A stretch of 64,000 nucleotides of DNA from Actinomycetes bacterium (GCA_021846325.1 JAJZBX010000001.1:186001-250000); one strand, 5' to 3'. Positions 18,695 to 28,093 are shown, counted from the first letter of the stretch. A program made the numbers and translations. Notes: a model not told the origin generated them from the letters alone.

Positions 18695-19660
18695 GTGAAT
18701 CCGCTTCGGTGGGGCGTGCTCGGAACCGGACGAATTGCACAGACGTTCGCGAGCGATCTGTCATTGGTCGACGACGGTGTGATCGTCGCGGTCGGATCCC
18801 GGAGCCAAGGCGGCGCCGATCAGTACGGCGACACTTTCCACGTTGCGCGGCGATACGGTTCCTACTCGGCGCTCGTCGCCGATCCGGACGTCGAGGCCAT
18901 CTACGTGGCCACGCCTCACCCGTTTCACGCCCAGAACGCGTGCCTGGCCCTCGAGCACGGTAAGCACGTGCTGGTTGAGAAGGCGTTTGCGATGAATGCC
19001 GACGAGGCGCGGGCGGTGGTCTCAATGGCTCGCTCCACGAATCTGTTCGCGATGGAGGCGATGTGGACACGCTTCCTGCCCCACGTCGTCGCGCTACGGG
19101 ATCTCCTCGCTGACGGCGCCGTCGGCACCGTCGTCGCCGTCCACGCGGATCACGGCAAGTGGTTCGAGCTTGACGCCACGTCGCGGCTCTTCGCACCGGA
19201 ACTCGGCGGCGGCGCACTCCTCGATCTGGGGATCTACCCGGTCTCTTTTGCCTCGATGGTGCTCGGCCAGCCAACGACCGTGCGAGCACTGGTCACGCCG
19301 ACCTTCACGGGCGTCGATGGGCAGTCGTCGATGCTGTTCGGCTACGACTCCGGCGCGCACGCGGTGCTGACGTGCACATCACGGGCCCGTAGCGCCACGC
19401 GGGCGAGCATCGTTGGCACCGAAGCGCGTATCGACCTCGACGGGGACTTCTACGCGCCGACGTCCTTCACCTTGACCACACGTCGCGGCGAGACCACCAG
19501 CTTCGACTTCCCTAGCCAGGGACGTGGTTTGCAGTATCAGGCGGCCGAGGTTGCGTGGCGGATTCGATGCGGCGAGCGTGAGAGCCCGGTGATGCCGCTG
19601 GACGAGACCGTGGCGATTATGGAGACCATGGATGAAGTACTCGCGCACTTAGCAACGTAA
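18695..19660 (+). CDS. Gfo/Idh/MocA-family NAD(P)-dependent oxidoreductase
   Basis: A 321-residue dehydrogenase. It has an N-terminal Rossmann fold (WGVLGTGRIAQTF, residues 4-16) and a second motif AIYVATPHPFHAQN. EKAFAMNADEA follows, with the conserved catalytic-type Lys (the usual EKP is EKA here). The C-terminal alpha/beta domain has HADHGKWFELD and LGGGALLDLGIYPVSFA, close to the dimeric dihydrodiol/xylose dehydrogenase subgroup. The substrate, probably a sugar or cyclic polyol, cannot be read from sequence. GTG 18695 is chosen for a GAGGAGGA ribosome site 8 bases before it. The YyaL-like gene points away from it. Confidence 0.9.
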   Translation: MNPLRWGVLGTGRIAQTFASDLSLVDDGVIVAVGSRSQGGADQYGDTFHVARRYGSYSALVADPDVEAIYVATPHPFHAQNACLALEHGKHVLVEKAFAMNADEARAVVSMARSTNLFAMEAMWTRFLPHVVALRDLLADGAVGTVVAVHADHGKWFELDATSRLFAPELGGGALLDLGIYPVSFASMVLGQPTTVRALVTPTFTGVDGQSSMLFGYDSGAHAVLTCTSRARSATRASIVGTEARIDLDGDFYAPTSFTLTTRRGETTSFDFPSQGRGLQYQAAEVAWRIRCGERESPVMPLDETVAIMETMDEVLAHLAT

Positions 19661-20006
19661 GGGACCCGGCTGCCTGGCGCGCCCGCCCGGCGAGGCGCGT
19701 GCGCCACGTGGCGGGCGACACGTATCGAAAGTGTTGCCCTAGCGGGACGGTGCTCGCACCTCGCGGTGCCGTTAGAACGACCTCGCCGTCGTTGGCCATG
19801 CGCTGCTTGGGCAACGCTGGCGTGTGCAGTAGGTCGTTCGGACCGTTCGCGATGTGGGGTTGTAGACGTCGTGGCGGTCCAACGTGGCGTCATAGGGCGG
19901 GACCCAGTGCGATCGGTCGGGGGTTTGGCGTTTAGGGCTTGTGGCCGCAGTCGTTCGTGGCCGTAGTGTCAGCGGCGAATCCATGGGCCATTGACAACGT
20001 CATCGC
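19661..20006. other. Intergenic region between convergent genes
   Basis: About 350 bases between the ends of the oxidoreductase and menE. It holds nested GC hairpins near its left end and no frame with protein-like composition on either strand. I see no tRNA or known RNA motif. Confidence 0.5.
19680..19717 (+). terminator. Possible GC-rich terminator hairpin
   Basis: CGCCCGCC at 19680-19687 pairs perfectly with GGCGGGCG at 19710-19717, and the loop itself folds (GGCGC/GCGCC). It lies 20 bases after the oxidoreductase stop. There is no T run, so intrinsic termination is uncertain. Confidence 0.35.
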
Positions 20007-21116
20007 CTAGTGGAGGTACCGAAGGTCCGCGCGGCGAATCTTGCCGCTCGCGGTTCGCGGAATCGCGGCCACGTAGCGAATCTCCTTGGGTTTGGCCCAC
20101 GGGCCAATGCGCTCGGTCGCGACTGATCGGATGGCCTGGTCGACATCGGTGCCGTCGCCCACGATGAACGCGATGACTCGTTGGCCCCACTCCGGGTCCT
20201 CGACCCCCGTCACGGCGACGTCACGCACGTGGGGCAGGGTCGCAATGGTGGCCTCGAGGTGCTCGGGCCACACCTTCTCGCCGCCGGTGTTGAGCACGTA
20301 GGCGAGGCGACCGTGGACCGTGAGTCGTCCGTCGACCACCACGCCACCATCACCGGTGGGAAACCAGTCGTCTCGCCCGTCGGGGCCGACCACCTGCGGC
20401 CGCGGAGCGTCGCGATAGGCGCTGAACAGGGTAGGCGAGCGAACGAGAATTTCGCCGCCGGCGCTCGCGATATCCACGTCGGCCAGGGCGAGGCCGTTGT
20501 AGACCACACCCGATCCCGTCTCGGTCATACCCCACGTCGAGATGACGTTGGACGCGGTCACCTCGGGTGGACGAGCGCCGCCGAGCAGGACCGAATGAAA
20601 TCCCGACAGATCGTTTCGAGCCAGTTGCGGCCGCACGACCGCGACGTGTGTTGCGCCGTGGGCGAGCGCCGCCGCGAAGTCGGTCGCATCGCCCCACCAC
20701 AATGACGCATCGTCAAGGACCGCACGCAAGATGACGGCGAGTCCACCAATGTGATTGGCGGGTAGCACGGGGAACCACACCGGGTCGGCCCCGTCGCGCA
20801 ACGATGCCTGGGTGATGCGTGCGCTCGACGCGAGCGCCGACCACGAAAGGAGTGCGGCCTTTGGTCGGCCGCTCGATCCCGAGGTGAGCATGACGACGCC
20901 GACTTCATCGTCGACAGGTTGGCCGCCGTCGACCGTGGAGCGACCGGTGGCGGTCCAGTGTTCGGTAGCACCCAGCTGCGCCAGTTGTTCGAGTCGCTGA
21001 CGAGCGCTGAGGCGTTGATCGAGAACGCAAAAGGCGTTGGCGCGCTCGACGCAGTCACGAATGGCGAGTTCGAGGTCGAGTCCCAGCGCAAAGTCCAGGG
21101 CGATGAGGCGGGCCAC
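20007..21116 (-). CDS. menE: o-Succinylbenzoate--CoA ligase MenE
   Basis: Adenylate-forming ligase that activates o-succinylbenzoate as its CoA thioester in menaquinone synthesis. The 369-residue product is short for the ANL superfamily but normal for actinobacterial MenE. The P-loop-like motif is LTSGSSGRPKA, then STWGMTETGSG (A5), YRTGD-equivalent WFPTGDGGV, GRLAYVLNTGGEKVWPE and the A10 lysine in PRTASGKIRR. The assignment to MenE rather than another acyl-CoA ligase rests on menB, menA, menH and menD in the next 7 kb. It is transcribed away from them. Confidence 0.88.
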   Translation of the reverse strand: MARLIALDFALGLDLELAIRDCVERANAFCVLDQRLSARQRLEQLAQLGATEHWTATGRSTVDGGQPVDDEVGVVMLTSGSSGRPKAALLSWSALASSARITQASLRDGADPVWFPVLPANHIGGLAVILRAVLDDASLWWGDATDFAAALAHGATHVAVVRPQLARNDLSGFHSVLLGGARPPEVTASNVISTWGMTETGSGVVYNGLALADVDIASAGGEILVRSPTLFSAYRDAPRPQVVGPDGRDDWFPTGDGGVVVDGRLTVHGRLAYVLNTGGEKVWPEHLEATIATLPHVRDVAVTGVEDPEWGQRVIAFIVGDGTDVDQAIRSVATERIGPWAKPKEIRYVAAIPRTASGKIRRADLRYLH

Positions 21117-21122
21117 GCAGCG

Positions 21123-21128
21123 ATGCTA
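21123..21128 (-). promoter_or_regulatory. Putative -10 (TAGCAT) of menE, leaderless-type
   Basis: Minus-strand TAGCAT, 6 bases, then the GTG start of menE. Confidence 0.5.
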
Positions 21129-21139
21129 GGTCGCGGCGC

Positions 21140-21145
21140 TAGAGT
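21140..21145 (+). promoter_or_regulatory. Putative -10 (TAGAGT) of the SRPBCC gene
   Basis: TAGAGT lies 18 bases before the ATG and leaves room for the GAGGGGG ribosome site. It is back to back with the menE -10, only 11 bases away. Confidence 0.45.
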
Positions 21146-21163
21146 TACGCGCCGAGGGGGACA

Positions 21164-21550
21164 ATGGCGTCGTTGCGTTACGAGATTCGCATTAGCGCGT
21201 CGGCCGATGCTGTGTGGGACATCGTCAAAGATCCAGTTTCCCTTCCCAATTGGTTCCCCGGAATCGTCGCCGCCGTTGTCGAAGGTTCGATTCGTACGGT
21301 AACGCTGAACACCGGCGTAACCATGCCCGAAGAGCTGCTCACCATTGACTCCCTACAGCGTCGTATCGCGTACCGAATTACGGCGCCGGCGTACCATTCG
21401 CACCTGGGGACCATCGACGTGATCGACTTAGGCGAGCGCGATTCACTGTGCGTGTACTCGACCACCGCCGAGCCCGACGTGTTGGCGCTGCTCGTCGGCG
21501 GGGCCACGGCCGGGGCACTGGACTCGATCAAGCACCTAGCCGAGGGGTGA
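21164..21550 (+). CDS. SRPBCC-family (START-like) ligand-binding protein
   Basis: A 128-residue single-domain protein opening with the polyketide-cyclase/SRPBCC pattern (RYEIRISASADAVWDIVKDPVSLPNWFPGI) and ending in the long C-terminal helix (GGATAGALDSIKHLAEG). Members bind hydrophobic ligands in a helix-grip cavity, and the ligand is unknown here. Its last base is the first base of the sulfatase ATG, so the two are coupled. Lying between menE and menB it could handle a quinone-related lipid, but that is only inference. Confidence 0.85.
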   Translation: MASLRYEIRISASADAVWDIVKDPVSLPNWFPGIVAAVVEGSIRTVTLNTGVTMPEELLTIDSLQRRIAYRITAPAYHSHLGTIDVIDLGERDSLCVYSTTAEPDVLALLVGGATAGALDSIKHLAEG

Positions 21551-23127
21551 TGGTGGGACGCAAGATCCTGTTCGTAACGACCGATCAACAGCGCTACGAC
21601 ACACTGGGCGCCAACGGTGGCCTCATCGCTCGAACGCCGACCTTTGACCGGCTCGCGGCCGAAGGCTACCGCTACGAGCGCTGTCAGCCCGCTTCGGTAG
21701 TGTGCATGCCGTCGCGGGCGTCGATGCTGACCGGACAGTTTCCCAGTACGCACGGTGCATGGATGAACGGTGTGCCCTTAGCCGTAGATGCGCCATCGAT
21801 TGCGGCCCACCTGCACGACGCCGGTTACGCTACAGCCCTGATCGGCAAGGCACACTTCGAGCCGTTTCTCGACCCGTTCGGCAGGTTCTCGGAGAACGCC
21901 CTCGCGGCGCTGGGCATCCCGACCGTGGAGTCGCCGTGGTTCGACGGTCGTCGCGGCGTGCACCGCGGCTTCGATCACCTGGAGTTCGCCACCCACGGCG
22001 TATTGGGTCCGCTTCACTACGCGCGGTGGATGCGTGAACGTCACCCCGAAGCGTTGAGTGGTTTCTACAACGTCGTTGATCACGACCTGAACGTCAATGC
22101 TGAGGGCGGTGGCGATACGAACGCGCCGCAGGTGGCGATCAATCCGGTGCCGCGTGAGTGGTACCACACGGAGTGGGTGGCGGATCGCACCATCGCCTGG
22201 CTCGACTCGCGACCCGAGGTGGGCGACTGGTTCTGTTGGATGAGTTTCCCCGATCCGCACCATCCGTGGGATCCGCCCGCCTCCGAGCGATCACGTGTTG
22301 CGTGGCGTGAGGTACCACTCCCCGAGAACTACCCGCGACGGGCGGCGGAGCGAGAACGCGTGATCGATCAGAAAGCCCGGCACTGGCGTGCCTGGTACGA
22401 CGGTCGCGTGGTCAGCAACTACGAGGCACCCGCCAAATGGGTGCCGGCGACGCTGACCGCCGACCAAGTCCGCGAGGTCAACGCACTCAACGCTGTCGAG
22501 GTGGAACTGATTGACGAAGCACTCGGACGGGTGCTCCGGGCGATCGAGGCCCGTGGCTGGGGTGAGGACGTAGACGTCGTGTTCACGACGGATCACGGCG
22601 AGTTCCAGGGCGACTACGGCCTGTTGTTCAAGGGTCCCTATCACGTGGATGCGCTCTTGCGACTTCCACTCGTGTGGCGCCCGGCGCGGTCGACGTTGCC
22701 GACGGCCTCGGTGATTTCGGCGCCGGTTAGCCTCGTGTCGCTGGCGGCCACCTTCGCCCAGATCGCCGGTGCACCCGCTCCCAACTGGACAGAGGGGTCA
22801 CCGCTGCCGGTCAACGATGACGACGCCTCACGTCGAGGTTTCGCCAGAACCGTGACCGAATGGGACTCCGCCTTGTTCGGGGTTGACGTCCACGTGCGGA
22901 CTCTGCTCTCGGGCGAGTACCTGTACACCGAGTACCAACCCGGAACGATGCACGACGGCAGTGAGGGCGAGCTCTACGTGCTGGCCGACGACCCGCTCCA
23001 GCGCATCAATCGATACACCGATCCGTCGTTGAGCGCCGTGCGGGTGGCGCTGCACGACGAGTTGCGCGCTCACGAGTTGCGTGACGTGCGCCGAGCGGTT
23101 CCCGGTCGCCTCGTAGCTCCCGTCTAG
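21550..23127 (+). CDS. Type I (Cys-type) sulfatase
   Basis: Alkaline-phosphatase-superfamily sulfatase of 525 residues. N-terminal metal-binding TTDQQRYDTLG is followed by VVCMPSRASMLTGQ, the CxPSR signature in which C52 would be oxidised to formylglycine, and later FTTDHGEFQGDYG with metal-ligand Asp/His. It has no signal peptide, so it is predicted cytoplasmic. The substrate is unknown (sulfate ester, or a phosphonate or phosphodiester for some relatives). No formylglycine-generating enzyme is in the window. The start is ATG 21550, behind GAGGGG. Confidence 0.9.
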   Translation: MVGRKILFVTTDQQRYDTLGANGGLIARTPTFDRLAAEGYRYERCQPASVVCMPSRASMLTGQFPSTHGAWMNGVPLAVDAPSIAAHLHDAGYATALIGKAHFEPFLDPFGRFSENALAALGIPTVESPWFDGRRGVHRGFDHLEFATHGVLGPLHYARWMRERHPEALSGFYNVVDHDLNVNAEGGGDTNAPQVAINPVPREWYHTEWVADRTIAWLDSRPEVGDWFCWMSFPDPHHPWDPPASERSRVAWREVPLPENYPRRAAERERVIDQKARHWRAWYDGRVVSNYEAPAKWVPATLTADQVREVNALNAVEVELIDEALGRVLRAIEARGWGEDVDVVFTTDHGEFQGDYGLLFKGPYHVDALLRLPLVWRPARSTLPTASVISAPVSLVSLAATFAQIAGAPAPNWTEGSPLPVNDDDASRRGFARTVTEWDSALFGVDVHVRTLLSGEYLYTEYQPGTMHDGSEGELYVLADDPLQRINRYTDPSLSAVRVALHDELRAHELRDVRRAVPGRLVAPV

Positions 23128-23135
23128 GGTCGCGG

Positions 23136-23141
23136 TAGCGT
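23136..23141 (+). promoter_or_regulatory. Putative -10 (TAGCGT) of menB, leaderless-type
   Basis: TAGCGT, 7 bases, then the menB ATG at 23149. Confidence 0.5.
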
Positions 23142-23148
23142 GTGCGCC

Positions 23149-24042
23149 ATGACTGACACCGTTATCCAGGGGCCGCCGACCGATCCTGTCGAACGATTCC
23201 GGACGATGCCGCTGCCGCAGTGGCACGTCGAGGGCGGCTACGACGACATCGTGTTCGAAGTGGGCGATGGGATCGCGCGCATTACGATCAATCGTCCGGA
23301 ACGTCGTAACGCCTTTCGACCCCAAACGTTGTTTGAACTCGCCGACGCGTTCGAGCGCGCACGTGACAACACGGCAGTGGGCACCATCATCTTGACCGGC
23401 GCGGGTCCCGACGCATTCTGCTCCGGTGGTGATCAGAAGATACGTGGCGATGACGGCTACTTGGGTGATGACGACGTGGCGCGCCAGGGTGTTGGCCGTC
23501 TCAACGTTCTCGATCTGCAAATACAGATGCGACGGCTCCCCAAACCGATTGTCGCGTCCATCGCCGGCTACGCGATCGGTGGCGGACACATCTTGCACCT
23601 GGTCTGCGATCTGTCCATTGCCGCCGACAACGCTCGATTTGGCCAGACCGGTCCGCGGGTCGGATCGTTCGACGGCGGCTACGGCTCGTCACTATTGGCG
23701 CGCACGATCGGGTTGAAGCGGGCTAAGGAGATCTGGTTTCTTTGTCGCCAGTACGACGCGGCCACCGCGCTCGAGTGGGGGTTGGTCAACACCGTGGTGC
23801 CGCTGGCCGATCTCGAACGCGAGACGGTCGCGTGGTGTCGTCAAATGCTGACGCTGTCGCCGCTGGCGTTACGTATGCTCAAAGCCGGCTTCAACGCCGC
23901 CGACGACGGGTTGGCGGGCATTCAACAACTGGCGGGCGACGCCACCATGCTCTTCTACATGTCCGAGGAGGGTCAAGAGGGGCGTAACGCCTTCGTTGAG
24001 CATCGAAAACCAGACTTTTCGAAGTACCCCAAGCGTCCGTGA
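23149..24042 (+). CDS. menB: 1,4-Dihydroxy-2-naphthoyl-CoA synthase MenB
   Basis: Crotonase-fold enzyme that closes the second ring of the naphthoquinone (o-succinylbenzoyl-CoA to DHNA-CoA). The product is 297 residues. [18 protein letters not shown] opens the fold. [15 protein letters not shown] (oxyanion-hole region), [13 protein letters not shown] and [13 protein letters not shown] are MenB-specific, and the C-terminal [13 protein letters not shown] is the family's hallmark tail. It overlaps menA by four bases. Confidence 0.95.
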   Translation: MTDTVIQGPPTDPVERFRTMPLPQWHVEGGYDDIVFEVGDGIARITINRPERRNAFRPQTLFELADAFERARDNTAVGTIILTGAGPDAFCSGGDQKIRGDDGYLGDDDVARQGVGRLNVLDLQIQMRRLPKPIVASIAGYAIGGGHILHLVCDLSIAADNARFGQTGPRVGSFDGGYGSSLLARTIGLKRAKEIWFLCRQYDAATALEWGLVNTVVPLADLERETVAWCRQMLTLSPLALRMLKAGFNAADDGLAGIQQLAGDATMLFYMSEEGQEGRNAFVEHRKPDFSKYPKRP

Positions 24043-24908
24043 CTGGTCAACCCGGCGTCATCGATCGGTGGGTGTTGGCCGCGCGTCCGCGCACCTTGCC
24101 CGCGGCGATCGTGCCCGTGGTCGTCGGTGCAGCGCTCGTGCGTCCGGCCTCGATTAACTGGTCGAACACGGGGCTGGCGGCCGTCGTCGCCCTGGCACTC
24201 CAGGTTGGGACCAACTACGCCAATGACTACTCCGACGGCGTTCGGGGCACCGATGAGGTTCGGGTCGGACCATTTCGCTTGACTGCTTCGAAACTGGTCG
24301 CCGCGCGTGTGGTCAAAGCAGCCGCCTTCATCGCATTCGGTGTCGCGGCCGCTACGGGACTCGTGCTGGCCGCCCGCACCTCCTGGTGGCTCGTGGCCCT
24401 CGGCGCCACCGCCATCCTGGCGGGATACCTGTATACCGGAGGTCCCAAGCCGTACGGCTACTTTGGCCTGGGCGAGCTCTTCGTCATGGCGTACTTTGGT
24501 CTGTTCGCGACCGTGGGGACGGCTTTCGTTCAGCACGGTCACGTCGTCGCGGCATCGTGGTGGCTCGGCGTGTCCACCGGCTCGATGGCCTGCGCGCTGC
24601 TTGAAGCCAACAACCTGCGCGACGTCGCGGGCGACGCGGCGGTGGGTAAGTGGACACTGGCCGCACGCCTCGGTCGACGACGAGGGGCCTGGTTGTACGT
24701 CGCCAGTGTCGCGGGCGTCGTTGGGGGTATCGCCCTCGGCGGTGAGCCGATCGTGGCGGTGGCGGCCGTGCTGGCCTACGTTCCGGGCATGCGCATGGCC
24801 TTCTCCTCGCGTGAAGGTCGCGAACTCGTTGCCCTCTTACAGCATTCCGCGCGCGCACAGCTGGCCGTTGGCGCACTGCTGGTCGTCGTGTTCGCGACGA
24901 CTCGCTAA
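24039..24908 (+). CDS. menA: 1,4-Dihydroxy-2-naphthoate polyprenyltransferase MenA
   Basis: Integral membrane UbiA-family prenyltransferase that attaches the isoprenoid tail to DHNA. The 289-residue product has about eight to nine hydrophobic segments. The first Asp-rich motif is [14 protein letters not shown] (about residues 60-73) and the second conserved loop is [18 protein letters not shown]. The GTG start overlaps menB. The 3' end overlaps menH tail to tail by four bases. Confidence 0.94.
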   Translation: MTGQPGVIDRWVLAARPRTLPAAIVPVVVGAALVRPASINWSNTGLAAVVALALQVGTNYANDYSDGVRGTDEVRVGPFRLTASKLVAARVVKAAAFIAFGVAAATGLVLAARTSWWLVALGATAILAGYLYTGGPKPYGYFGLGELFVMAYFGLFATVGTAFVQHGHVVAASWWLGVSTGSMACALLEANNLRDVAGDAAVGKWTLAARLGRRRGAWLYVASVAGVVGGIALGGEPIVAVAAVLAYVPGMRMAFSSREGRELVALLQHSARAQLAVGALLVVVFATTR

Positions 24909-25648
24909 TTGAGAAAGTCGTTGATCAGACGGGCCACGGTCCGCGGCTGGACGAGGTGCGCGGCGTGACCGGCGTCCGTGATGACGCGAACCGTTCCCGC
25001 CTTCACACCCGCGCTAATCGCGACCGCCTCACGGACGAACTTGTCATCGCGTTCACCCGCGAGGGCGATGGTCGGAGCGGCAATTGACCCCAGCTGGTCG
25101 CCGAGCCAGGCCTGGGTGCCGGTTCCGCAACATCGTAATGAAGCCGCCAGCCCCGATGCGCGCGAGCTTCGTGATGCTCGCTCGTGCGCATCGGGCGGCA
25201 CATCGGCGAAGAGCGGTTGGGCCAGCCACTCGTCGAGGAAAGCGTCGACGCCGACGGCTTCGAGGTGATCAGCCAGGGCCTCGTCGCGGGCTCGACGTGC
25301 GGCTCGCTCGTCGACGTCCTCAATGCCACGTGTGGCACTAAGCAAGACCAACTTGGAGACGAGTGACGGGTGACGTAGCGCGACGTGGAGCGCGACGCGG
25401 CCCCCGAAGGAGTAGCCTCCTAGGTCGGTCGGACCATCGAGCAATGTCGCCACGACGTCAGCACAGTACTCGAGCGAAGTGGCACGAGCCAACGACTCGC
25501 CGTGCCCGGGCAGGTCGGGTGACCAGAGTTCGCGTGACTCTGTCAGAATGGAGCGGAATCGTGACGCGGACCGTCCCGTTTGGGTGAAGCCGTGCAACCA
25601 CACGAAGGCGGGGCCGACGCCTTCGCGCCGTACGGAAAGGAGTGGCAT
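24905..25648 (-). CDS. menH: Alpha/beta-hydrolase, probable SHCHC synthase MenH
   Basis: A 247-residue alpha/beta-hydrolase. LHGFTQTGRS (oxyanion loop), PDLPGHGES, nucleophile elbow GGYSFGGRVAL, an acidic residue in LAGERDDKF, and the catalytic His in DAGHAAHLVQP are all present. In this menaquinone cluster it most likely eliminates pyruvate from SEPHCHC to give SHCHC, though MenH is hard to separate from other hydrolases by sequence. ATG 25648 is preferred. The in-frame GTG at 25669 would overlap menD further. Minus-strand TACGCT lies 8 bases before this ATG. Confidence 0.82.
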   Translation of the reverse strand: MPLLSVRREGVGPAFVWLHGFTQTGRSASRFRSILTESRELWSPDLPGHGESLARATSLEYCADVVATLLDGPTDLGGYSFGGRVALHVALRHPSLVSKLVLLSATRGIEDVDERAARRARDEALADHLEAVGVDAFLDEWLAQPLFADVPPDAHERASRSSRASGLAASLRCCGTGTQAWLGDQLGSIAAPTIALAGERDDKFVREAVAISAGVKAGTVRVITDAGHAAHLVQPRTVARLINDFLN

Positions 25649-27324
25649 TGCAACCGAGCGTACCGACAACGACGGTCGTCCAAGCCACGTTCGCGGCGAC
25701 GCTCTTCGACGAGTGGTTTCGACACGGCCTTCGCGAAGTGGTGATATGCCCCGGTTCGCGCTCCACGCCGCTCGCCGTGGCCGCCCTACGGCACGGTGGG
25801 CTACGCCTCCACGTGCGCATCGATGAGCGCAGCGCCGGATTCTTCGCTATCGGCCGTAGCCTCGCCCTTAGGTCCGCGGTCGTCATCATCGTCACCAGTG
25901 GCACCGCCGCGACCGAACTGCACGCCGCGGTGGTCGAGGCCGACCTGGCTGAGGTGCCACTCGTGGTGCTCACCGCCGATCGACCGCCGGAGTTGCACGG
26001 TGTGGGTGCGCCCCAAACCATCGAGCAGCGCCATCTTTACGGCGGCGCGGTGCGCCGGTTCGAAGAGCCGGGCGTGGCTCGCGCGGACGTGGCCTCCGCG
26101 TGGCGGCCCCTGGCGAGTCGATGCTGGTGGGCGGCGATGGGCGTCGACGGCGATCCCGGTCCGGTCCACGTGAACGCCGCGTTCGTCGAGCCACTCCTCG
26201 GTGTGGCGAGTGAATTACCTCGCGCTCGAGACGACAGTGGACCGTGGCGCGCCGCGACACACGTGCCATTGGTCAGTGGCGGCGTGGACCTTCGCGGCCG
26301 TCGGGTGCTCGCGGTCGTTGGGCGCGGCGTTGATGCCGCGATGGTTGGGGCACTCGGGGAACTCGGCTGGGCCGTGATCGGCGACGCGACGGTGCCGGCG
26401 ACGATCCCGTACTTCGACGCCCTACTGCGCGACACGAAGTTCGCCGACGTCGCGCGGCCCGACATCGTGGTTCGCCTGGGTGCCCTGCCGGCCTCGAAGG
26501 TACTGGCCGAACGGTTGCGTGAATGGTCCGCCCCGATCATCGCGTGGCGCGGTGCCGGACGGCTGAACGATCCGGACGGACTGATCGCGTTTGTGCGGCC
26601 CGGTTTGCCCAACGTGACGGACCCGCAGTTGCGGGCAACCTCCACGTACCGCGCCTGGTGGACGTCGGCCGCCGCGAGCGTGGCACGGTGGCTGGCGTCT
26701 CGCGACGCCGCCGATCGCGTACCCGACGAGCCAGCCGTGGCGAGGGCGGTGGTCGCGGCGAGCAGCGAGCACGACGTAGCGCTGGTGGTTGGTTCGTCAA
26801 TGCCGGTACGCGACGTGGAGTGGTGGGCGGCGGCTCGTTCGGCGCCCACGTTCGCCAATCGGGGCGCCAACGGAATAGATGGCGTCGTGTCGACCGTGCT
26901 CGGCGTTGGCGCCGGAGGAGCGTCCATCGGCTTGATCGGCGACCTGACATTTCTGCACGATGTCTCCGGCCTCGTCGATGGCCTGGGCTCGGCCGGCGGT
27001 CGCTGCGTGCTGGTCGTCGTCCAAAACGGCGGCGGCGGCATCTTTTCGTTCCTCGCCCAGGCGCGAGCGCTCGACGACGACGACTTTGAATTGCTCTTTG
27101 GAACGCCGCGGCCGCACGACGTGGTGAGCGTCGCTCGATCGTTCGGTCACCACGGGGAGTCGGTCACCACCATGGGGGCGTTGCACCGGGCGATCACCGA
27201 CGGTCTCGGGCGTGATGGCCTCAGCGTCATCGCGGTGCGCGTTGGTGATCGAGACGACAACGTCGCGGTCCACGCCGAGTACGTCGCGGGCGTTGCTGAA
27301 CACTGGGGCGTGAGCGAACCGTGA
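25648..27324 (+). CDS. menD: 2-Succinyl-5-enolpyruvyl-6-hydroxy-3-cyclohexene-1-carboxylate synthase MenD
   Basis: Thiamine-diphosphate enzyme that adds 2-oxoglutarate to isochorismate. The product is 558 residues. CPGSRSTPLAVAAL and TSGTAATELHAAVVEAD lie in the N-terminal Pyr domain, followed by VVLTADRPPELHGVGAPQ. The C-terminal PP domain has FANRGANGIDG and the ThDP motif LIGDLTFLHD ending VVQNGGGGIF. TTG 25648 is chosen because AAAGGAG sits 5 bases upstream, whereas GTG 25642 would overlap that site. The start codon shares one base with the menH start on the other strand. It overlaps ccdA by four bases. Confidence 0.94.
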   Translation: MQPSVPTTTVVQATFAATLFDEWFRHGLREVVICPGSRSTPLAVAALRHGGLRLHVRIDERSAGFFAIGRSLALRSAVVIIVTSGTAATELHAAVVEADLAEVPLVVLTADRPPELHGVGAPQTIEQRHLYGGAVRRFEEPGVARADVASAWRPLASRCWWAAMGVDGDPGPVHVNAAFVEPLLGVASELPRARDDSGPWRAATHVPLVSGGVDLRGRRVLAVVGRGVDAAMVGALGELGWAVIGDATVPATIPYFDALLRDTKFADVARPDIVVRLGALPASKVLAERLREWSAPIIAWRGAGRLNDPDGLIAFVRPGLPNVTDPQLRATSTYRAWWTSAAASVARWLASRDAADRVPDEPAVARAVVAASSEHDVALVVGSSMPVRDVEWWAAARSAPTFANRGANGIDGVVSTVLGVGAGGASIGLIGDLTFLHDVSGLVDGLGSAGGRCVLVVVQNGGGGIFSFLAQARALDDDDFELLFGTPRPHDVVSVARSFGHHGESVTTMGALHRAITDGLGRDGLSVIAVRVGDRDDNVAVHAEYVAGVAEHWGVSEP

Positions 27325-28064
27325 TTGGCGCCCTGCCGAGTTCGATCGTCGCCGCGTTTCCACTGGCGTTCGCGGCGGGTCTCGTCTCATTTATCTCGCC
27401 GTGTGTCCTGCCACTGTTGCCCGGCTACGTCGCGTTTCTCAGTGGCGCGACCGGTCGCCTCGACGGTCGAACGGGTCGAGGACGAGCCGTCGCGGGTTCC
27501 CTGGCCTTCGTCGTTGGCTTCGCCCTCGTCTTCGTGAGTTTTGGGGCGGTGTTTGGTGGACTCGGCGGATCACTTCGCCACGATCAGCGAACCCTCGAGA
27601 TCGTCTTTGGATCACTGACCGTGGTGCTGGGATTCTTCTTCGCGGGGTGGTGGCCGTCGGCGTGGCTGCAACGGGAGCGACGCGTTCATCGACTGCCTCG
27701 CACGTCAGTGGTGGGTGCGGCGTTCCTCGGGGTGCTCTTCGCGCTGGGTTGGACGCCGTGTATTGGACCAACCTTGGCCGCAATCCTCGGGCTCGCGGCC
27801 TCGTCGTCGGGGGCGACCGCCCTGCGCGGGTCGGTGCTGGCCTTCGTCTACTGCCTCGGCCTGGGTCTCCCCTTCGTCGTCGCCGCGATCGCGACCGAGT
27901 GGATGGCCACGGCGTCGAGTTGGTTGCGCCAACACCGCCGCGTGATCGGGCAAATTGGGGGCGTGATGCTGATTCTGATCGGCGTCGCCGAGGTTTCGGG
28001 GGCGTGGCAGAGTTTCGTTTTGTGGCTCCAGGTACACTTTCCGGCGACCAACGCGTTGCTCTAG
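27321..28064 (+). CDS. ccdA: Cytochrome c biogenesis protein CcdA
   Basis: Membrane thiol-disulfide carrier of the DsbD/CcdA family that passes electrons out for haem attachment to cytochrome c (system II). It has 247 residues and six predicted helices. The paired active-site Cys lie in ISPCVLPLLPGY (first helix) and LGWTPCIGPTLAA (fourth helix). Coupling to menD suggests shared expression with quinone synthesis. The partners ResA, ResB and CcsA are not in the window. Confidence 0.93.
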   Translation: MIGALPSSIVAAFPLAFAAGLVSFISPCVLPLLPGYVAFLSGATGRLDGRTGRGRAVAGSLAFVVGFALVFVSFGAVFGGLGGSLRHDQRTLEIVFGSLTVVLGFFFAGWWPSAWLQRERRVHRLPRTSVVGAAFLGVLFALGWTPCIGPTLAAILGLAASSSGATALRGSVLAFVYCLGLGLPFVVAAIATEWMATASSWLRQHRRVIGQIGGVMLILIGVAEVSGAWQSFVLWLQVHFPATNALL

Positions 28065-28087
28065 CCGGACCCACGCGGCGCCACTCG

Positions 28088-28093
28088 TAGACT
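28088..28093 (+). promoter_or_regulatory. Putative -10 (TAGACT) of tyrS, leaderless-type
   Basis: TAGACT, 6 bases, then the tyrS ATG. The same hexamer occurs before nfu and efp. Confidence 0.55.
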
